Below are positions 36,931 through 47,805 of a stretch of DNA of 64,000 nt, piece after piece. The notes beneath the pieces were generated by a model. It was given only the letters and a program-made list of their open reading frames with translations. It ran no database searches and was not told where the DNA came from. Location: positions 2,286,001 to 2,350,000 of the forward strand of contig CALNXK010000040.1 in NCBI GenBank assembly GCA_942486035.1. Reading direction: 5' to 3'. The DNA comes from Porites lobata (Eukaryota > Cnidaria > Anthozoa > Scleractinia > Poritidae). The position numbers and the translations under genes are program-made. Every line of letters begins with the position of its first letter. Positions within the stretch are counted from its first letter, which is position 1.

Positions 36931-37608
36931 ATGAACTCAAAAGTGATCTTTGTTCTTGTTTTTGTTATATTGTCAACGTTGATAAGTCAAGGCGAGGCTT
37001 TTCGTGCAGGAACCGGTGGTTTGGGAAAGAAACGTGAATTAAATGGGTGTGTCGAGGTAAAGTCCGTCTTATTGCCTTATGGCAACGTAGTGTTTTTATT
37101 AGTATGGGCCAAAACGTTTTCATGAAATAACCCTTAATGATCTCTTACAAGAACCAGCAATCAAAAAGACATCTTTGGCGCTTGAAATCTGTGTTATTTT
37201 TCTATTCTTCCCCCAGGTGCAGTGTGTAACAATAACGCGCTTCAAGCAAAGAATAGTGCAGTTTTTAGATCAGTCCTACGTGAATTTTACGCAAACGTTT
37301 CCCATCTCCTTCCCAAGAAAAATGGAGATAGGGTTCCTGTGCAGTGAAAGTTCAAGTGAGGATTTCTTAGCACAGGAAGAGGGGCTCTGATATCAACATC
37401 AAATTTGCCAAAAGATCCAACGGTGAGAGGCAGTTTCTAGGTTAAAGCTGTTGGCCAACCATGAGCAATGTTCCTTCGTCTTTCTAATTTTGATCTCTCT
37501 AAATTGTCTTAGGTCACAAGTCAGCTGCAACGTATCTGTACAATTGCTGCAACTGCATGTCATGAGCCAATGGGGAGACGAGAAATGGACATGTACATCT
37601 CCAACTGA
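36931..37608 (+). CDS. Secreted peptide precursor, two exons with a possible alternative terminal exon (FxAG-KR family member 4)
   Basis: Exon 1 runs 36931-37056 (42 codons). Signal peptide is 1-23 (MNSKVIFVLVFVIL...GEA), then FRAGTGGL followed by Gly-Lys-Lys-Arg, predicting the amide FRAGTGGL-amide. It continues ELNGCVE and ends at donor GAG|GTAAAG, phase 0. Preferred exon 2 is 37513-37608. Its acceptor is AAATTGTCTTAG; 31 residues include QLQRICTIAATACHEPMGRR, so Cys 51 and 58 are spaced C-x6-C and match the LEKICSAARMYC segment of the 30477 gene. Total 73 residues; ATTAAA at 37739 could serve as poly(A) signal. An alternative exon at 37217-37390 has a stronger acceptor (TCTATTCTTCCCCCAG), is also phase 0, and is listed separately. 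Confidence 0.6.
37217..37390 (+). CDS. Alternative or competing second exon of the 36931 gene
   Basis: Follows a strong pyrimidine-rich acceptor (TTCTTCCCCCAG) in phase 0 and encodes 57 residues. It opens VQCVTITRFKQRIVQFLDQS, has an N-glycosylation sequon (NFT) and an acidic end (SSEDFLAQEEGL). It lacks the C-x6-C motif of the family. It could be an alternatively used exon giving a 99-residue product, or a fortuitous open frame within the intron. Confidence 0.35.
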   Translation: MQCVTITRFKQRIVQFLDQSYVNFTQTFPISFPRKMEIGFLCSESSSEDFLAQEEGL

Positions 37609-38070
37609 ACTAAATTGGACGCTGGTCTTTCGACGAAGTCTCTTTGTTCTAAGCATAGTTAATAGAGGGAATGGTTATGAAACCCGACAAAGTTCTTTGT
37701 TGTATGTTTTTGTTCTCTTTTTTGGCCTTGGTTATTTTATTAAATCATTTTAAATTATAGAACCTTTTCACTTGACGTCAAGTGCATGCGCCATTTTGGT
37801 GCCCCAAACCAGTCCCGCGGGAGTTGGACTCTTTTCTTAAATGTAAACGCTTTCTTTTGTAGTAAATAATTTACATAACGGCTGGCCACGTGAGTGAAAA
37901 CGCTTACCAATAACAGAAAGAAAGATAACTTGTTAGTCTTGCTTTATTAATTAATTTATCAACAATTCCCTTTTGCTCATTTCTCATCAGTTTAAAAGCT
38001 ACAGTTTTCTTTACGATAGGCACAGCATGGGCAGTGTTCTGTTGGCAACATTAAGCCATTGTTAAAGATT

Positions 38071-39162
38071 TCATTTTTCTTCACTGCTTGGTTTCCAGGT
38101 TTCCACGGATCGCCCCCTCGCTGGTTTTCGGCAAATAGGTGCAACGCTTGCACAGATGGTGCACAAATATTGCGGTGTATACTCGTCTGGAAGCTAAAAA
38201 ATTAAAAAAACATCAACAGACAGGAAGTCAGGCGAACTACGTACTTAGCAGTTATCCTCTTCATTCCACCACCAAAATCCTTTCCTCACTGATAGTCCAA
38301 AAGTCAAAAAATCTCTGACTTATTCTCTCTTGCAAAATATAAAAAACTAAATGCAACCTTGTGAACTGAGTTAAGTTAATTGAAGAGATCTCATCTGAAT
38401 GGTCTGTCATAGAATGGAATATTTTGTCCAAAGACCTAAAGGTTTAATGCATAGTAAATAAATGGTGATTGCAGTATGCTGTCGAGAAACTCAAAAGTGA
38501 GAAAGCCTTACTAATAAGTACTACCATGTAAAAGTACTGCCAAAGAGGTTTCATTTGAATGGTCACATCATAAGATTTCATCCACAGACTCAAAAGCTAG
38601 AGCTACACTAAATAAATACAACTGTAGTACCATGTGAGAGCACTGCTGAAGAGGTTTTGATTTGAAGGGTCACACCATAAGATTTCATCCAGAGTCTCAA
38701 AAGTTAGAACTACACAGTACAAATAAACAGTACCATGTGAAAGTACTGCCAAAGAGGTTTCATTTGAATGGTCACATCATAAGATTTAATCCACAGACTC
38801 TGAGGGAAGAACAACATACTAGATAAATAGTGCCATGTGAAAGCACTGCTAGAAACTGCTGAAGAGGTTTTTGTGGAAATTGATTGACTTACATAGTTAC
38901 AAGTTATTAAAAGTGCTCATTCTAAAGCTGACGAGCTTTTTTTGAAATTCACCTTTTTTTACAGCTTTTTCTAAGAGATGAGGCGAGGGTCGGGAATTTT
39001 CGCAGGGATTAAAAGGATGTATTTTACCTGTATACGACCAGGGAGGGAATCGCGTTTCTTTCCATGACGGAGATCGCCCGCCGTTCCAACATGAAAAGCC
39101 TCGCTTTGAAGTAATAACGTTGTAGCTAGAATAAATACAACAAGGAAAACTTTGGAGGTCAT
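38071..39162 (-). CDS. Secreted peptide precursor, two exons (FxAG-KR family member 5)
   Basis: Exon 1 runs 39162-39028 (45 codons). Signal peptide is 1-22 (MTSKVFLVVFILAT...SEA), then FHVGTAGDLRH followed by Gly-Lys-Lys-Arg, predicting an 11-residue amide. Donor CAG|GTAAAA, phase 0. Exon 2 runs 38193-38071 after acceptor TTTAATTTTTTAG. Its 40 residues include QYLCTICASVAPICRKPARG, with Cys 56, 59 and 66. The last two keep the C-x6-C spacing, and the extra Cys leaves an odd number. Total 85 residues. Minus-strand AATAAA near 37940 is the likely poly(A) signal. The intron carries a ~103-bp minisatellite. The start MTSKVFLV is close to MNSKVIFV of the neighbouring, divergently oriented 36931 gene, so these two are probable duplicates. 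Secreted; role unknown. Confidence 0.62.
38520..38850. repeat. Minisatellite, ~103-bp unit, more than three copies
   Basis: CCATGTRAAAGTACTGCCAA-type starts recur near 38524, 38631, 38732 and 38832. Each is followed by AGAGGTTT...GGTCACA.CATAAGATTT..ATCCA.A..CTC. It lies in the intron of the 39162 gene. Confidence 0.75.
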
Positions 39163-39272
39163 CTCTAGGGTTGGTATAGTCAGGACGTACAACGCTTCTA
39201 AATTTTTAGGAGGTAAAGATAAGGACCAATCCAAGCCAGTTCGAGAGTGTGAAGTTCCAACACGGCAGGCGT

Positions 39273-39281
39273 CCTTTTTAT
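39273..39281 (-). promoter_or_regulatory. TATA-like box of the 39162 gene
   Basis: Minus strand ATAAAAAGG, about 119 bp before the ATG. Confidence 0.45.
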
Positions 39282-39299
39282 CGAAAAAGCAAGACCTGG

Positions 39300-41780
39300 T
39301 CTGCCGGATTTTACTTTACGCAAATGGAATTCTTCATAGATAACGAATAATAATATACATCGCCGATCTGCGTAACAATCGTTTTCCAATAAATATATTT
39401 TAAACGTAATCACTGTTTTATTTCCGTTCCGCTTCCTTTCTCTCTTTTTGAAGACAATAATTTCACTGTACCTATTGGCTCATTAAGTCAATCCATCCTT
39501 ACAAATTTCGTCCATTTTCTCTACAGCTGGTTTCTCCCAAATAAAGAAAAAAAAACCTCGTTCATTTAGACCTATTTATGTGAGCTTCCAGAAATTTTGC
39601 CTGTCTCCTTGAAAATAATCAAAGGCAGTCATATCTACATAACATTAATCCCCGAGGGAGTAATTCGTTTTAATCACTGATTGTATCACGTAACGACAAC
39701 AAACCGTTAAAAACTTAAAAAGAGTCTACTATCTGTATGTTCATGACTACGGAGTGCTGTGATTTCTGTCGTTTAAAGTATTAAAGTACTTTTTGTCTCA
39801 TCGTACAGGGCCTCTGCTTTTAACTTGCTAACTCTATAATTTCTTTCGTGAATAGCTTTATCAATATTAAAGTTTTCGTAAAATCTCTCTTTAGCTTTGA
39901 CTTATTGAATTTCTCACTTAAAACGTAAACAAAAATATACTACTGATACCGTTTAAAGATTACATGTTCATTCTTTACTTTAATGCTTAACTGGGCGGAT
40001 ATCCAACAAAACGGACTGAAGTTGCAGGCGAAAAACAATTAACCAAAACCCATTTTTCAGCTCCTTTATTCTTTAAGAAGTTGGATCTATCTTTATTACA
40101 ATGTGCTTGAAAAATGTACCGAATGAATCTAGTCAGACTGATTAATACCATAATCTAATACGATTTTGACCATGGGTACTTTTCATGGGTGTAACTAAAA
40201 TTTCCACCTCTTCCGATAAAGTTGCAATTTCATTGATGGCCTGAGTAGTAATTTGTCATGGCTTAACAAGGGAATATCAGACAAATGGAAAAGGCAAACA
40301 AAATCGCCTCCGGGAAGCTTAGAGTTCCTACAAGAAAATTTTAACCAATAACCACGTTTCGAAGATAAGTTTACTTTGATTTCGTGCGTAAGCCAGAAGT
40401 CGTAGCCATGATGGCACCGAAAACAGAAACAAGCAAATGAACGTTAGTTAAAAACGAAGACGATATCATCGGCTGCAAGTTGTCCTGCTGTGAAAGTGTG
40501 AGAATCAAGATCATAAATGGGTCATTCGTCATAAAAACATCTCAGTGCATTGAACGTTCTTTCTCAGTGCAGTTGCTTCCACGTATCCCTTGGTCTAATA
40601 TGAATAGTTTTGAATGCAGTAGATGAAATGTAAAAAAATTCCGAACGTTTTAGCACCTTCTACCTGCATTTGCTTAAGACCTCTCTTGGGTGATAACCGT
40701 GACATTGGATAAATTATATTTTATTTATTAAGTCCCCTGTTTTGTCGATACAAACATATTTACACCCTAAAGATATTTTTAAAAATCTTTTCAAGTGAAA
40801 TTCTCGCGAATAACTAATTACTAACTAAAGAATTAGTACAGCAATCCATAGCAATTTCAGTCAAAATATTACTAAGCTAAGAAGGTTAGTAAATTATATT
40901 TTTGGAGGATTTCAATTTAGTTAATTTCGCTTTTACGTTGAGGGCATGATGCATTGCAGACTAAATCCAAATTTGGGGAGCGACAACGAAAACACAATGA
41001 CATATTTTTTTTTAAACAACGAGGAGAAAGTCGACGTGATGGTACGAAAATCCCCCCACCTCCCCCCCACCGCCAAACAAAAAATGCGCCATTGAAACTT
41101 TTCCCCTTTTAATGTCACTCCTTTCTGAACAGCCCATTGAGATGTCTTTCTTAGCTTAAGACCAAAAATTAAAATGAGTGTTGCTCCTGAGCTATATAAG
41201 CATTTTTTTTAATTAAGAGATATCAGAAAACTCCCTTTTAGCTATGCATTCATAATCCATTCATGCATACAATTTACCAAAATAGTAAAATAATAAAATG
41301 AAAATAAATTATTTTTTTCATGTGGTTCTAGTCTCCAAAATTTCATTTGACTCGGTATCTTATACACGTCATATAAATAACCTCCTCGCCCTGAAGCACA
41401 AATCCTTATATAACGTCGCTTATACAAAATGTCCTCCCTTACCGGAGATCGTTTTCATCTAATCAATTAGAAAACTTGACGTACTAAATTTGTATCTTTC
41501 TAGTTTAAGTTGTCTGCTGTTCATTTTTAATAAAATAGACCTTTTTAGATTGTATGTTTTGTTTTCCCAATTCAGACCACGTGATATTCTCTAGGGAGTA
41601 CATATGTATGTGGATACATGTGCATAGGACGACATTTGAAAGAAACAGTTCCTGGGGTACCATCACGTTGTCTAAAGGTCTATTAACATCCTGTTTTTAT
41701 TTTTCCCTTTCCATGCCTCCCTATGTAATGGCACGTCCTGGCCGCATAAGGATCAAATTAAATTTTATTGTTACCGTTCG
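39300..41780. other. Non-coding, nothing recognised
   Basis: AT-rich. Short open frames here have no domain, signal or splice support. Confidence 0.4.
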
Positions 41781-41790
41781 CATTTCTATA

Positions 41791-41960
41791 GGCTGATTTA
41801 GCAACAGAACGGGAACGGCAGTTGCCGACGGGAAAGCGCGCGGAAAGGACTAAACACGACTTCCCGTGCCCAATTTGTCGCTCAGCCATTGGTCAAGCCA
41901 ATTGTTTGATTTGCGCTTGTCGTCGTCAACTGACGTTCCCGTTTTGTTGCTAAATCAGCC
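41791..41960. mobile_element. 170-bp MITE with TA target duplication (copy 2)
   Basis: Same length and ends as 15348-15517 (GGCTGATTTAGCAACAG / GTTGCTAAATCAGCC), flanked by TA on both sides. Internal matches include AAAGGACTAAACACGACTTC and GCCATTGGTCAAGCCA. Confidence 0.8.
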
Positions 41961-42377
41961 TAATACGCTTATAAGTCAGTAAGTATATATGTAAATTGAG
42001 TATTAGGGAACGTGACCAGTCCAAATGCCTTGAATATAATCATGCATTTCTCCTTTGCTTTTTTCCTTTATTGTTTTAATAACGTATCTGTTAAAGCACC
42101 TACATACACGAAATAAGGAGTCTCGTTAGTACCTTTAGGAGACATGCGAAGCAAAGTTTGAATTTAACACATCAGTGGAGAAATTCTTTATGTACAAGAA
42201 TCAGTAGTCGTTTACAAAGTGTAATTATTATTGTTAGCGAAATGGATGACATAAGCAATGACTTTTACGTGAGACAACGGTTATTTCAACCCATAACTTC
42301 TGGATTTGCTAACAAAATTAAATGGTCTTTCGCGTGTTCAAAATCGAATGGTGCTATTCTATTCATAAAATGAATTA

Positions 42378-42697
42378 GGGATCGGTCATTATTTCTGCCT
42401 GGGGGGGATCACTTGATTTTTAGGAGAACAAAAGGGGGGATCAGTCGTAACTGAGAACCCAAAAGGGGGGAATCACTGAAAACTTTGGAAGGATTCGGAG
42501 GAGGGATTACTCACTTTTGCTTGGAAAATGAAGACATGGGGGGAAGGGGGGTCGCGAAAGTCATCAAATGTTATTGGGGGATCACTGCAGTGAAGTAACA
42601 TTCAAAGGGGGGATAGGGTAAATTTCACCTTGTTTAGCCCAAAATCCTCCGCCCGATTTCTCCCCGGCCCCCCAAGCGATAAATAATGAACGGTCCC
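42378..42697. mobile_element. 320-bp MITE with TTA target duplication
   Basis: Ends GGGATCGGTCATTATT / AATAATGAACGGTCCC are inverted repeats flanked by TTA (42375-42377 and 42698-42700). The interior has repeated AAAGGGGGGATCAC-type phrases. The TTA duplication fits the PIF/Harbinger type; no transposase inside. Confidence 0.6.
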
Positions 42698-43419
42698 TTA
42701 AATTACCTTTCGTGGTCGTTTCTAGTAAAACATGAATCTTCTTTTAATAAATATCTACGAATCAAACAGTCGAATTGCTAGTGAGCTCGCCTTCACGTCA
42801 CAGTTACTCGAGGGCAGTCTCGTTATGCTCTTTATTGTTTTACCTTTTAGTTTGGAGTCCAGGCCGCGAAGGACCGTAAAGGTTTTTTAGTTATTAAATA
42901 GCAGTCTTAGTTTAGCCAAGAAGTTTTAGTTGCATCAGTATAGCCTCTTGGTTGGTCCATTTTGCAATGTCATCCTCAGAAAATGGAGAAAATAATAATA
43001 ATAATCAAAGACGGGAGCTTGTTTATTACCAGTAAAAGAGTATCACATCTGCCTTATTTTTGCTTATGTCTGATTTATGTGCCCATGCCTTGTATATAAG
43101 CACTTTCTTTACAATATTCTTTTCATGATCTTGTCACAAAAAAAAAGATATTAAAAGGTGCTGAAATTAGTGAAAGAAACTCGAGATGGAGTGTTCATCT
43201 AATAATATCCAAACACCCATGAGAAGTGGCCACCGACTTGCCGTGAGGTGTTTGAATATAAAATTAAACACCCTTTTCAAGTGTTTGATATTAGCTCCTC
43301 AAATGATTAGGGTGATTCTTCGAAAAACTTCTGAGCGGTTAAGCTCGCAAACTTTCATAATAGTTACCACAGTTCTCAGCCATCTTCACTTTGCCTATCT
43401 ACTTATCTAATATTTATTA

Positions 43420-44560
43420 ACTTTTTCATGATGTATTGAAGAGATTAGCAGGCTTCAATTAAGACGTAGTTCTAAATGTAAATGACGACTAAGATTGCAT
43501 CGAAGTGAAAAGGTTCAAGTGCATTACTTATCATGCTGCACACGTCCTTCTTTTCCTCTCTTGAACGCCGATATTAGGTTCATGAACACGATGAGTTCTT
43601 TTTTATCGTTACGATCTCAAATTTCATTTCCTCCCTAATAAACTTTTGCCCTTGGTTCTGAAAACCAGACACACAACACACACAAACTTCTCTTCTGTTT
43701 ACATTTCCCTCTCTTTAATTTTTCTAAGAGAAAAAAAGTGAAAGTTACAATTAATACCAACACGTGAACTCTGTTTCAGATAAACAAATATATACACGTG
43801 CGTATAAATTTCTCTGACATGTATCAACATGACCACTACACGTGATTGAAATAAGTGCCAATATATTGCGTATTAGTATAGTGCAAGCAAGGAAGTGTTA
43901 TTTGCTATAACTAATCAAATGTTTTCTGATCTCTGTCTCATCTATTTGGTTATTTTAAGCAAGTTTCTTTTGATGAGGCCTTTTCGTGTCGTTTGATTGT
44001 TATCTAATCTTTGATGAAGAACGCCACTTCAACACAAAAATTTTAGCTTATAACGGTAAGGGAAATATTCAACTTAAAGGTCACGAAGAAACTAAAGAAG
44101 AATTACCTATTTTTTTTTTCATTGTTTAGCGCGAATAGTCTAAACGTTCTGTTGAACCAATCTGCAAATCGTGCTACTTTTACCTTCGAGGGAGTTTTGA
44201 GCCATGAACAGATTGTACTGTAGAAAAATCCATCATGGCGGCCTTTAAAATTCTCAGTGTTCACGAACAGAACACGTTTTGTTGTATCATTTGAAATGAT
44301 CATGGTAGCTCATGGTAGCATAACTACGAAACAGTCAAAGAATTAATTCATTCGCTTAAAAAGGGAAAATTCTTCACTTACTGCCAATTTTAAACGTATA
44401 ATGAGATTCGGTCTCTATCTGGATCGCTTTGATATTTCTTACTTGCTCCGCCTAATGCAGCATTTTCTACAGAGACCCGCAAAAGTTCCATTCCTTATGT
44501 CCTAAAAACTAAGAAAAAAATGTAACCAGAGGAAATTTCTTAACTAGTAAAAAATCGGGA
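43420..44560. other. Non-coding, nothing recognised
   Basis: AT-rich with no supported gene or repeat. Confidence 0.4.
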
Positions 44561-44569
44561 GAAAAGTGA

Positions 44570-45001
44570 TGCATTTTTCAGTCTCCTCTTTTTTTTCGCA
44601 AGTCAAACTCAAGAAACGCACCGCGTTTTACCCAGGTACCTCAGATATCGGTTGCCTCTATGACAATTGTTGTGATTAGCCCTGTGTAACGTTGGGAAGC
44701 CAGGATACAAATACTTTTAGAAGACCTTAAAAGGGAAAATTTAAAATTTTTGTCATGTTTGCGATTTTCACCGGCAAGCCTCATGCCATTTAACGACTTG
44801 ATCGCTTTGATCGAAGGAGTCGAAGACGCATATCGGAAGGTATTTAAAGAAGAAAACGTGATTGCAGTTTGGTTTACTGAACCAATCATCGCGTCATTTG
44901 TCTAGGCAGAGAAGCCACAGGCTCCCTTGACAGTTTTGACTCTGATTACCTATGTCGCACGAGCTGCCGGCATTGTAGACCATGCCTATGAAGATTGGTA
45001 G
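44570..45001 (+). pseudogene. Long protein-like frame broken by two stop codons, unrecognised
   Basis: One plus-strand frame runs from just after ATTTTTCAG (44569) to TAG at 44999-45001, about 144 codons. It has only two internal stops, TAA at 44687 and TAG at 44903. The translation looks protein-like: RWEARIQILLEDLKREN; then MPFNDLIALIEGVEDAYRKV; then FKEENVIAVWFTEPIIASF; and after the second stop PLTVLTLITYVARAAGIVD. In DNA this AT-rich, two stops in about 144 codons is well below chance expectation. It may be a decayed gene, or exon pieces with introns at the stops. I do not recognise the family. Confidence 0.35.
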
Positions 45002-45089
45002 GTCAATGATCCATGGAACGCCTGTACAAGCACTTCAGTGAAAAAACTGAAGTACACCTTAAGTTTTAATATCACTAGCTAAAAATACC

Positions 45090-47700
45090 TCGCCTACAGA
45101 CTTTAGTCTTTATGGAATATACAAGTGTAAATACATACCTATATTTTCATGTTTAATATTATTAGTTAAAATAGTTTAAAGTCTTGTCCTGCCTAGATTA
45201 GCATTATAGCTATTTGCAGGACGTAAAGTATTGTAAACTTTATATTTCTTGAAATAAATACATTGTTGTTGTTGTAAAAGTATATTTAAAATACAGTCTA
45301 TAAAACTAGCTTTAAAACAACACAAACATTATGTGTTCATTATCACAGTATCGGCTTAATAACAAAATTGAATTTTATTTTTGCAAACATGTCTTAACCG
45401 ATCGATTTTCTTAACAATATTGGTCAAACCATAAGCAATAAAATATAGAAAAGGTTTTAGGCAATATTTGAGGGTTGAAAGACTCATTGTAGGCAGCAAT
45501 TCTTTATTTCAGTGATGAAAGTTTACATAAACATGTTGACGGGACTAGATAAAAAAGGATATATTACCCCATAGCAAGCGCAGAGGAGTTGGCGCCATAC
45601 TCCACTATATTCTAGAAGCAATGCTGTGGCAATCTCGATGGAGGCGGCAAAGGACTTGCTCTTTCATCCTCAAAACCGCTCCTATATTTTACTAAATTTG
45701 CTTTGTGTTCTTGCCTCATTTGCCCTGTAGATAGATCCTGTCGTCAAGTTTTTTAATTAGTTCCTCCTAGGTTGTCGTTTTGCAGCAAACGCAACAAATA
45801 CACGGCATTATTGCCGGTTATCCGGTATCAAGTTCGTTGGGGTAAGGCGTTCTGGTGTCTCGCATCAAAGTGATCTAATCCAACCGCCAACCACAAGGCC
45901 ATTGTATTAATTATTCTAGGAAAAATGGCACTGCACATGTGTCTCGTGTCTATGCTTTTCTCTTTTGAGAGTCACTCAAAAAAAAACATTTACTATTTAC
46001 CTTTTTTTCAAAAATAGCCTTAGCTTCGAAATGAAAAAAGATCTAGTGGTGGCCCACTGCCGGTCTAAGCAAGAGAAAGTCTTCCTTTTACATGATGTCT
46101 CTCCAAGGTTCTGCATTTATTAATCGCTGCGGTTTAAGTTGCTAAAATAATATATTGCAGGCCTTCTTGGCGCTAAACGCGATAAACAGTGCTTAGATAT
46201 CAGGCGTGTGTCTTGAACTCTGTTTTGCTAAACTCTAGCTAGACTAGACATTTAATAACTGACTCTTCAGTCCTTCACTGAAGCATCAAACCCTTAACCA
46301 AGTAAAACGACGCCAGTTTTGGGCATGGGGATGGCCATGTCTAGTGGATTGGCTTGTTCGAAGAGCCTGTAGGCTAGAGGTGGTTTTCGATTTGTTTGAT
46401 TTTTTGATCTTTTAATTAATTATCAACTGATATCATTTCTTCGCTGACTGCGGATGGTGCTGTCAACAAATGACGCCAATACAGATTATTGAAATAAAGC
46501 TATTAACAGGGGCACAAGAAAGCTCCACTAGGTGGAGTAGTTTTATTGGCTAACGAAACAATGGAAGAATGAACCAAACAATACCCCTATTCATTTAATA
46601 ACACTGCGCTGATTGATTAGAACATATATCTAGAAAATAAATTCACGTTGGTTGAACAATATCCTGATAGTTATGACGGAAGAAAAAAGAAAATTGTGGA
46701 TAACAAACAAGCTTAACAAGCAACTTACACTTTCGTGTGTACAGGGCGCTCCATCAAACACTTTAAGTTGAATATAAAGTGCAGTTATTTTTTTTTATAC
46801 TTAGACCCACTGGTGCAAGGGTATTAAGGTGACAATACAAGGGAGAGAATTTCTGATTTCCGCTAACGTCGTCACGTAATGCAGATAAGATGTGTTAAAG
46901 ATGGGAGGAGCAACGCCCTTTTCTGTAGTGCGCCTTAGTTCGAAAACGATCGATCTCATATTGGTCTAGGATAGAATCATTATCATTAGAAGTTACGTCT
47001 ATCAACAAGGCTCACCGAGAGCTGTTTTTCCGGTGCATTAGAACTGCTGTCTTCTCCCTCATTTTTACACGAGATAAGAATGAAGACTAAATGAAAAAAT
47101 CTCGGAGTAAACTTCAGATGACTAAAGCTCAATATTACAAGGAAGAAAAGCATTGAGGTTTGTAATCAGATCATTATACAAACATCTTTAAGATATCACA
47201 TGTTTGCCACGAGGAAGTAATACACCGAAGCCCCCACACGCTTTGATAACGCTGACAAATTTCTTTTTCATTGACAATTTCAGTTTAATATAGGAACAAA
47301 GAGCATTTTAGAAGGAAATTTTACTCTCTGAAATTATGTTCCTAGACATTCTTTAGAGTTATAAGTATTGTCAAAATCTTATTTTTGTCTAAAGTTGTGA
47401 TGAGTTGCCAACAGTTTTCAATTAAGCTGCTTTACAAAATATCTTAACCTTGCTGGTTGCGTAACTTTAACAAAAAAAGTGTAGGTGTAAATATGATGTA
47501 TATTACTGTCGAGAAACGGTAATTAATTAGTCATCATTAATATCAAAGTCCACCTTCAAATCAAAGGCCTTGCACATCTGATGAAATATTGCTCTTTTTT
47601 CTCAGTGTACATTTATCACAAAACTGTATTGAAAATTCGTCAGCAGAAATGTAATGGCCGTCATTGTCTTGTGCCCATTAAGACGTTTAAGGCAATCGTG
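45090..47700. other. Non-coding, nothing recognised
   Basis: AT-rich intergenic sequence upstream of the 47806 gene. No supported gene or clear repeat. Confidence 0.4.
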
Positions 47701-47730
47701 ACCAGTATCCTGGCACTTGAATACACAGAG

Positions 47731-47738
47731 TATAAAAC
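47731..47738 (+). promoter_or_regulatory. TATA box of the 47806 gene
   Basis: TATAAAAC, 75 bp before the ATG. Confidence 0.55.
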
Positions 47739-47805
47739 ACGACAGTGAATACAAGTTTCTGACCGAGATGCAGTCCATCTAACGTGTCCTTTAAAAATCA
47801 AGAAA

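Noticed and set aside
37451..37753. 100-codon plus frame with a hydrophobic start after the 36931 gene
   Set aside because: Has no ATG at the start; the same DNA in another frame encodes the preferred second exon with the family Cys motif.
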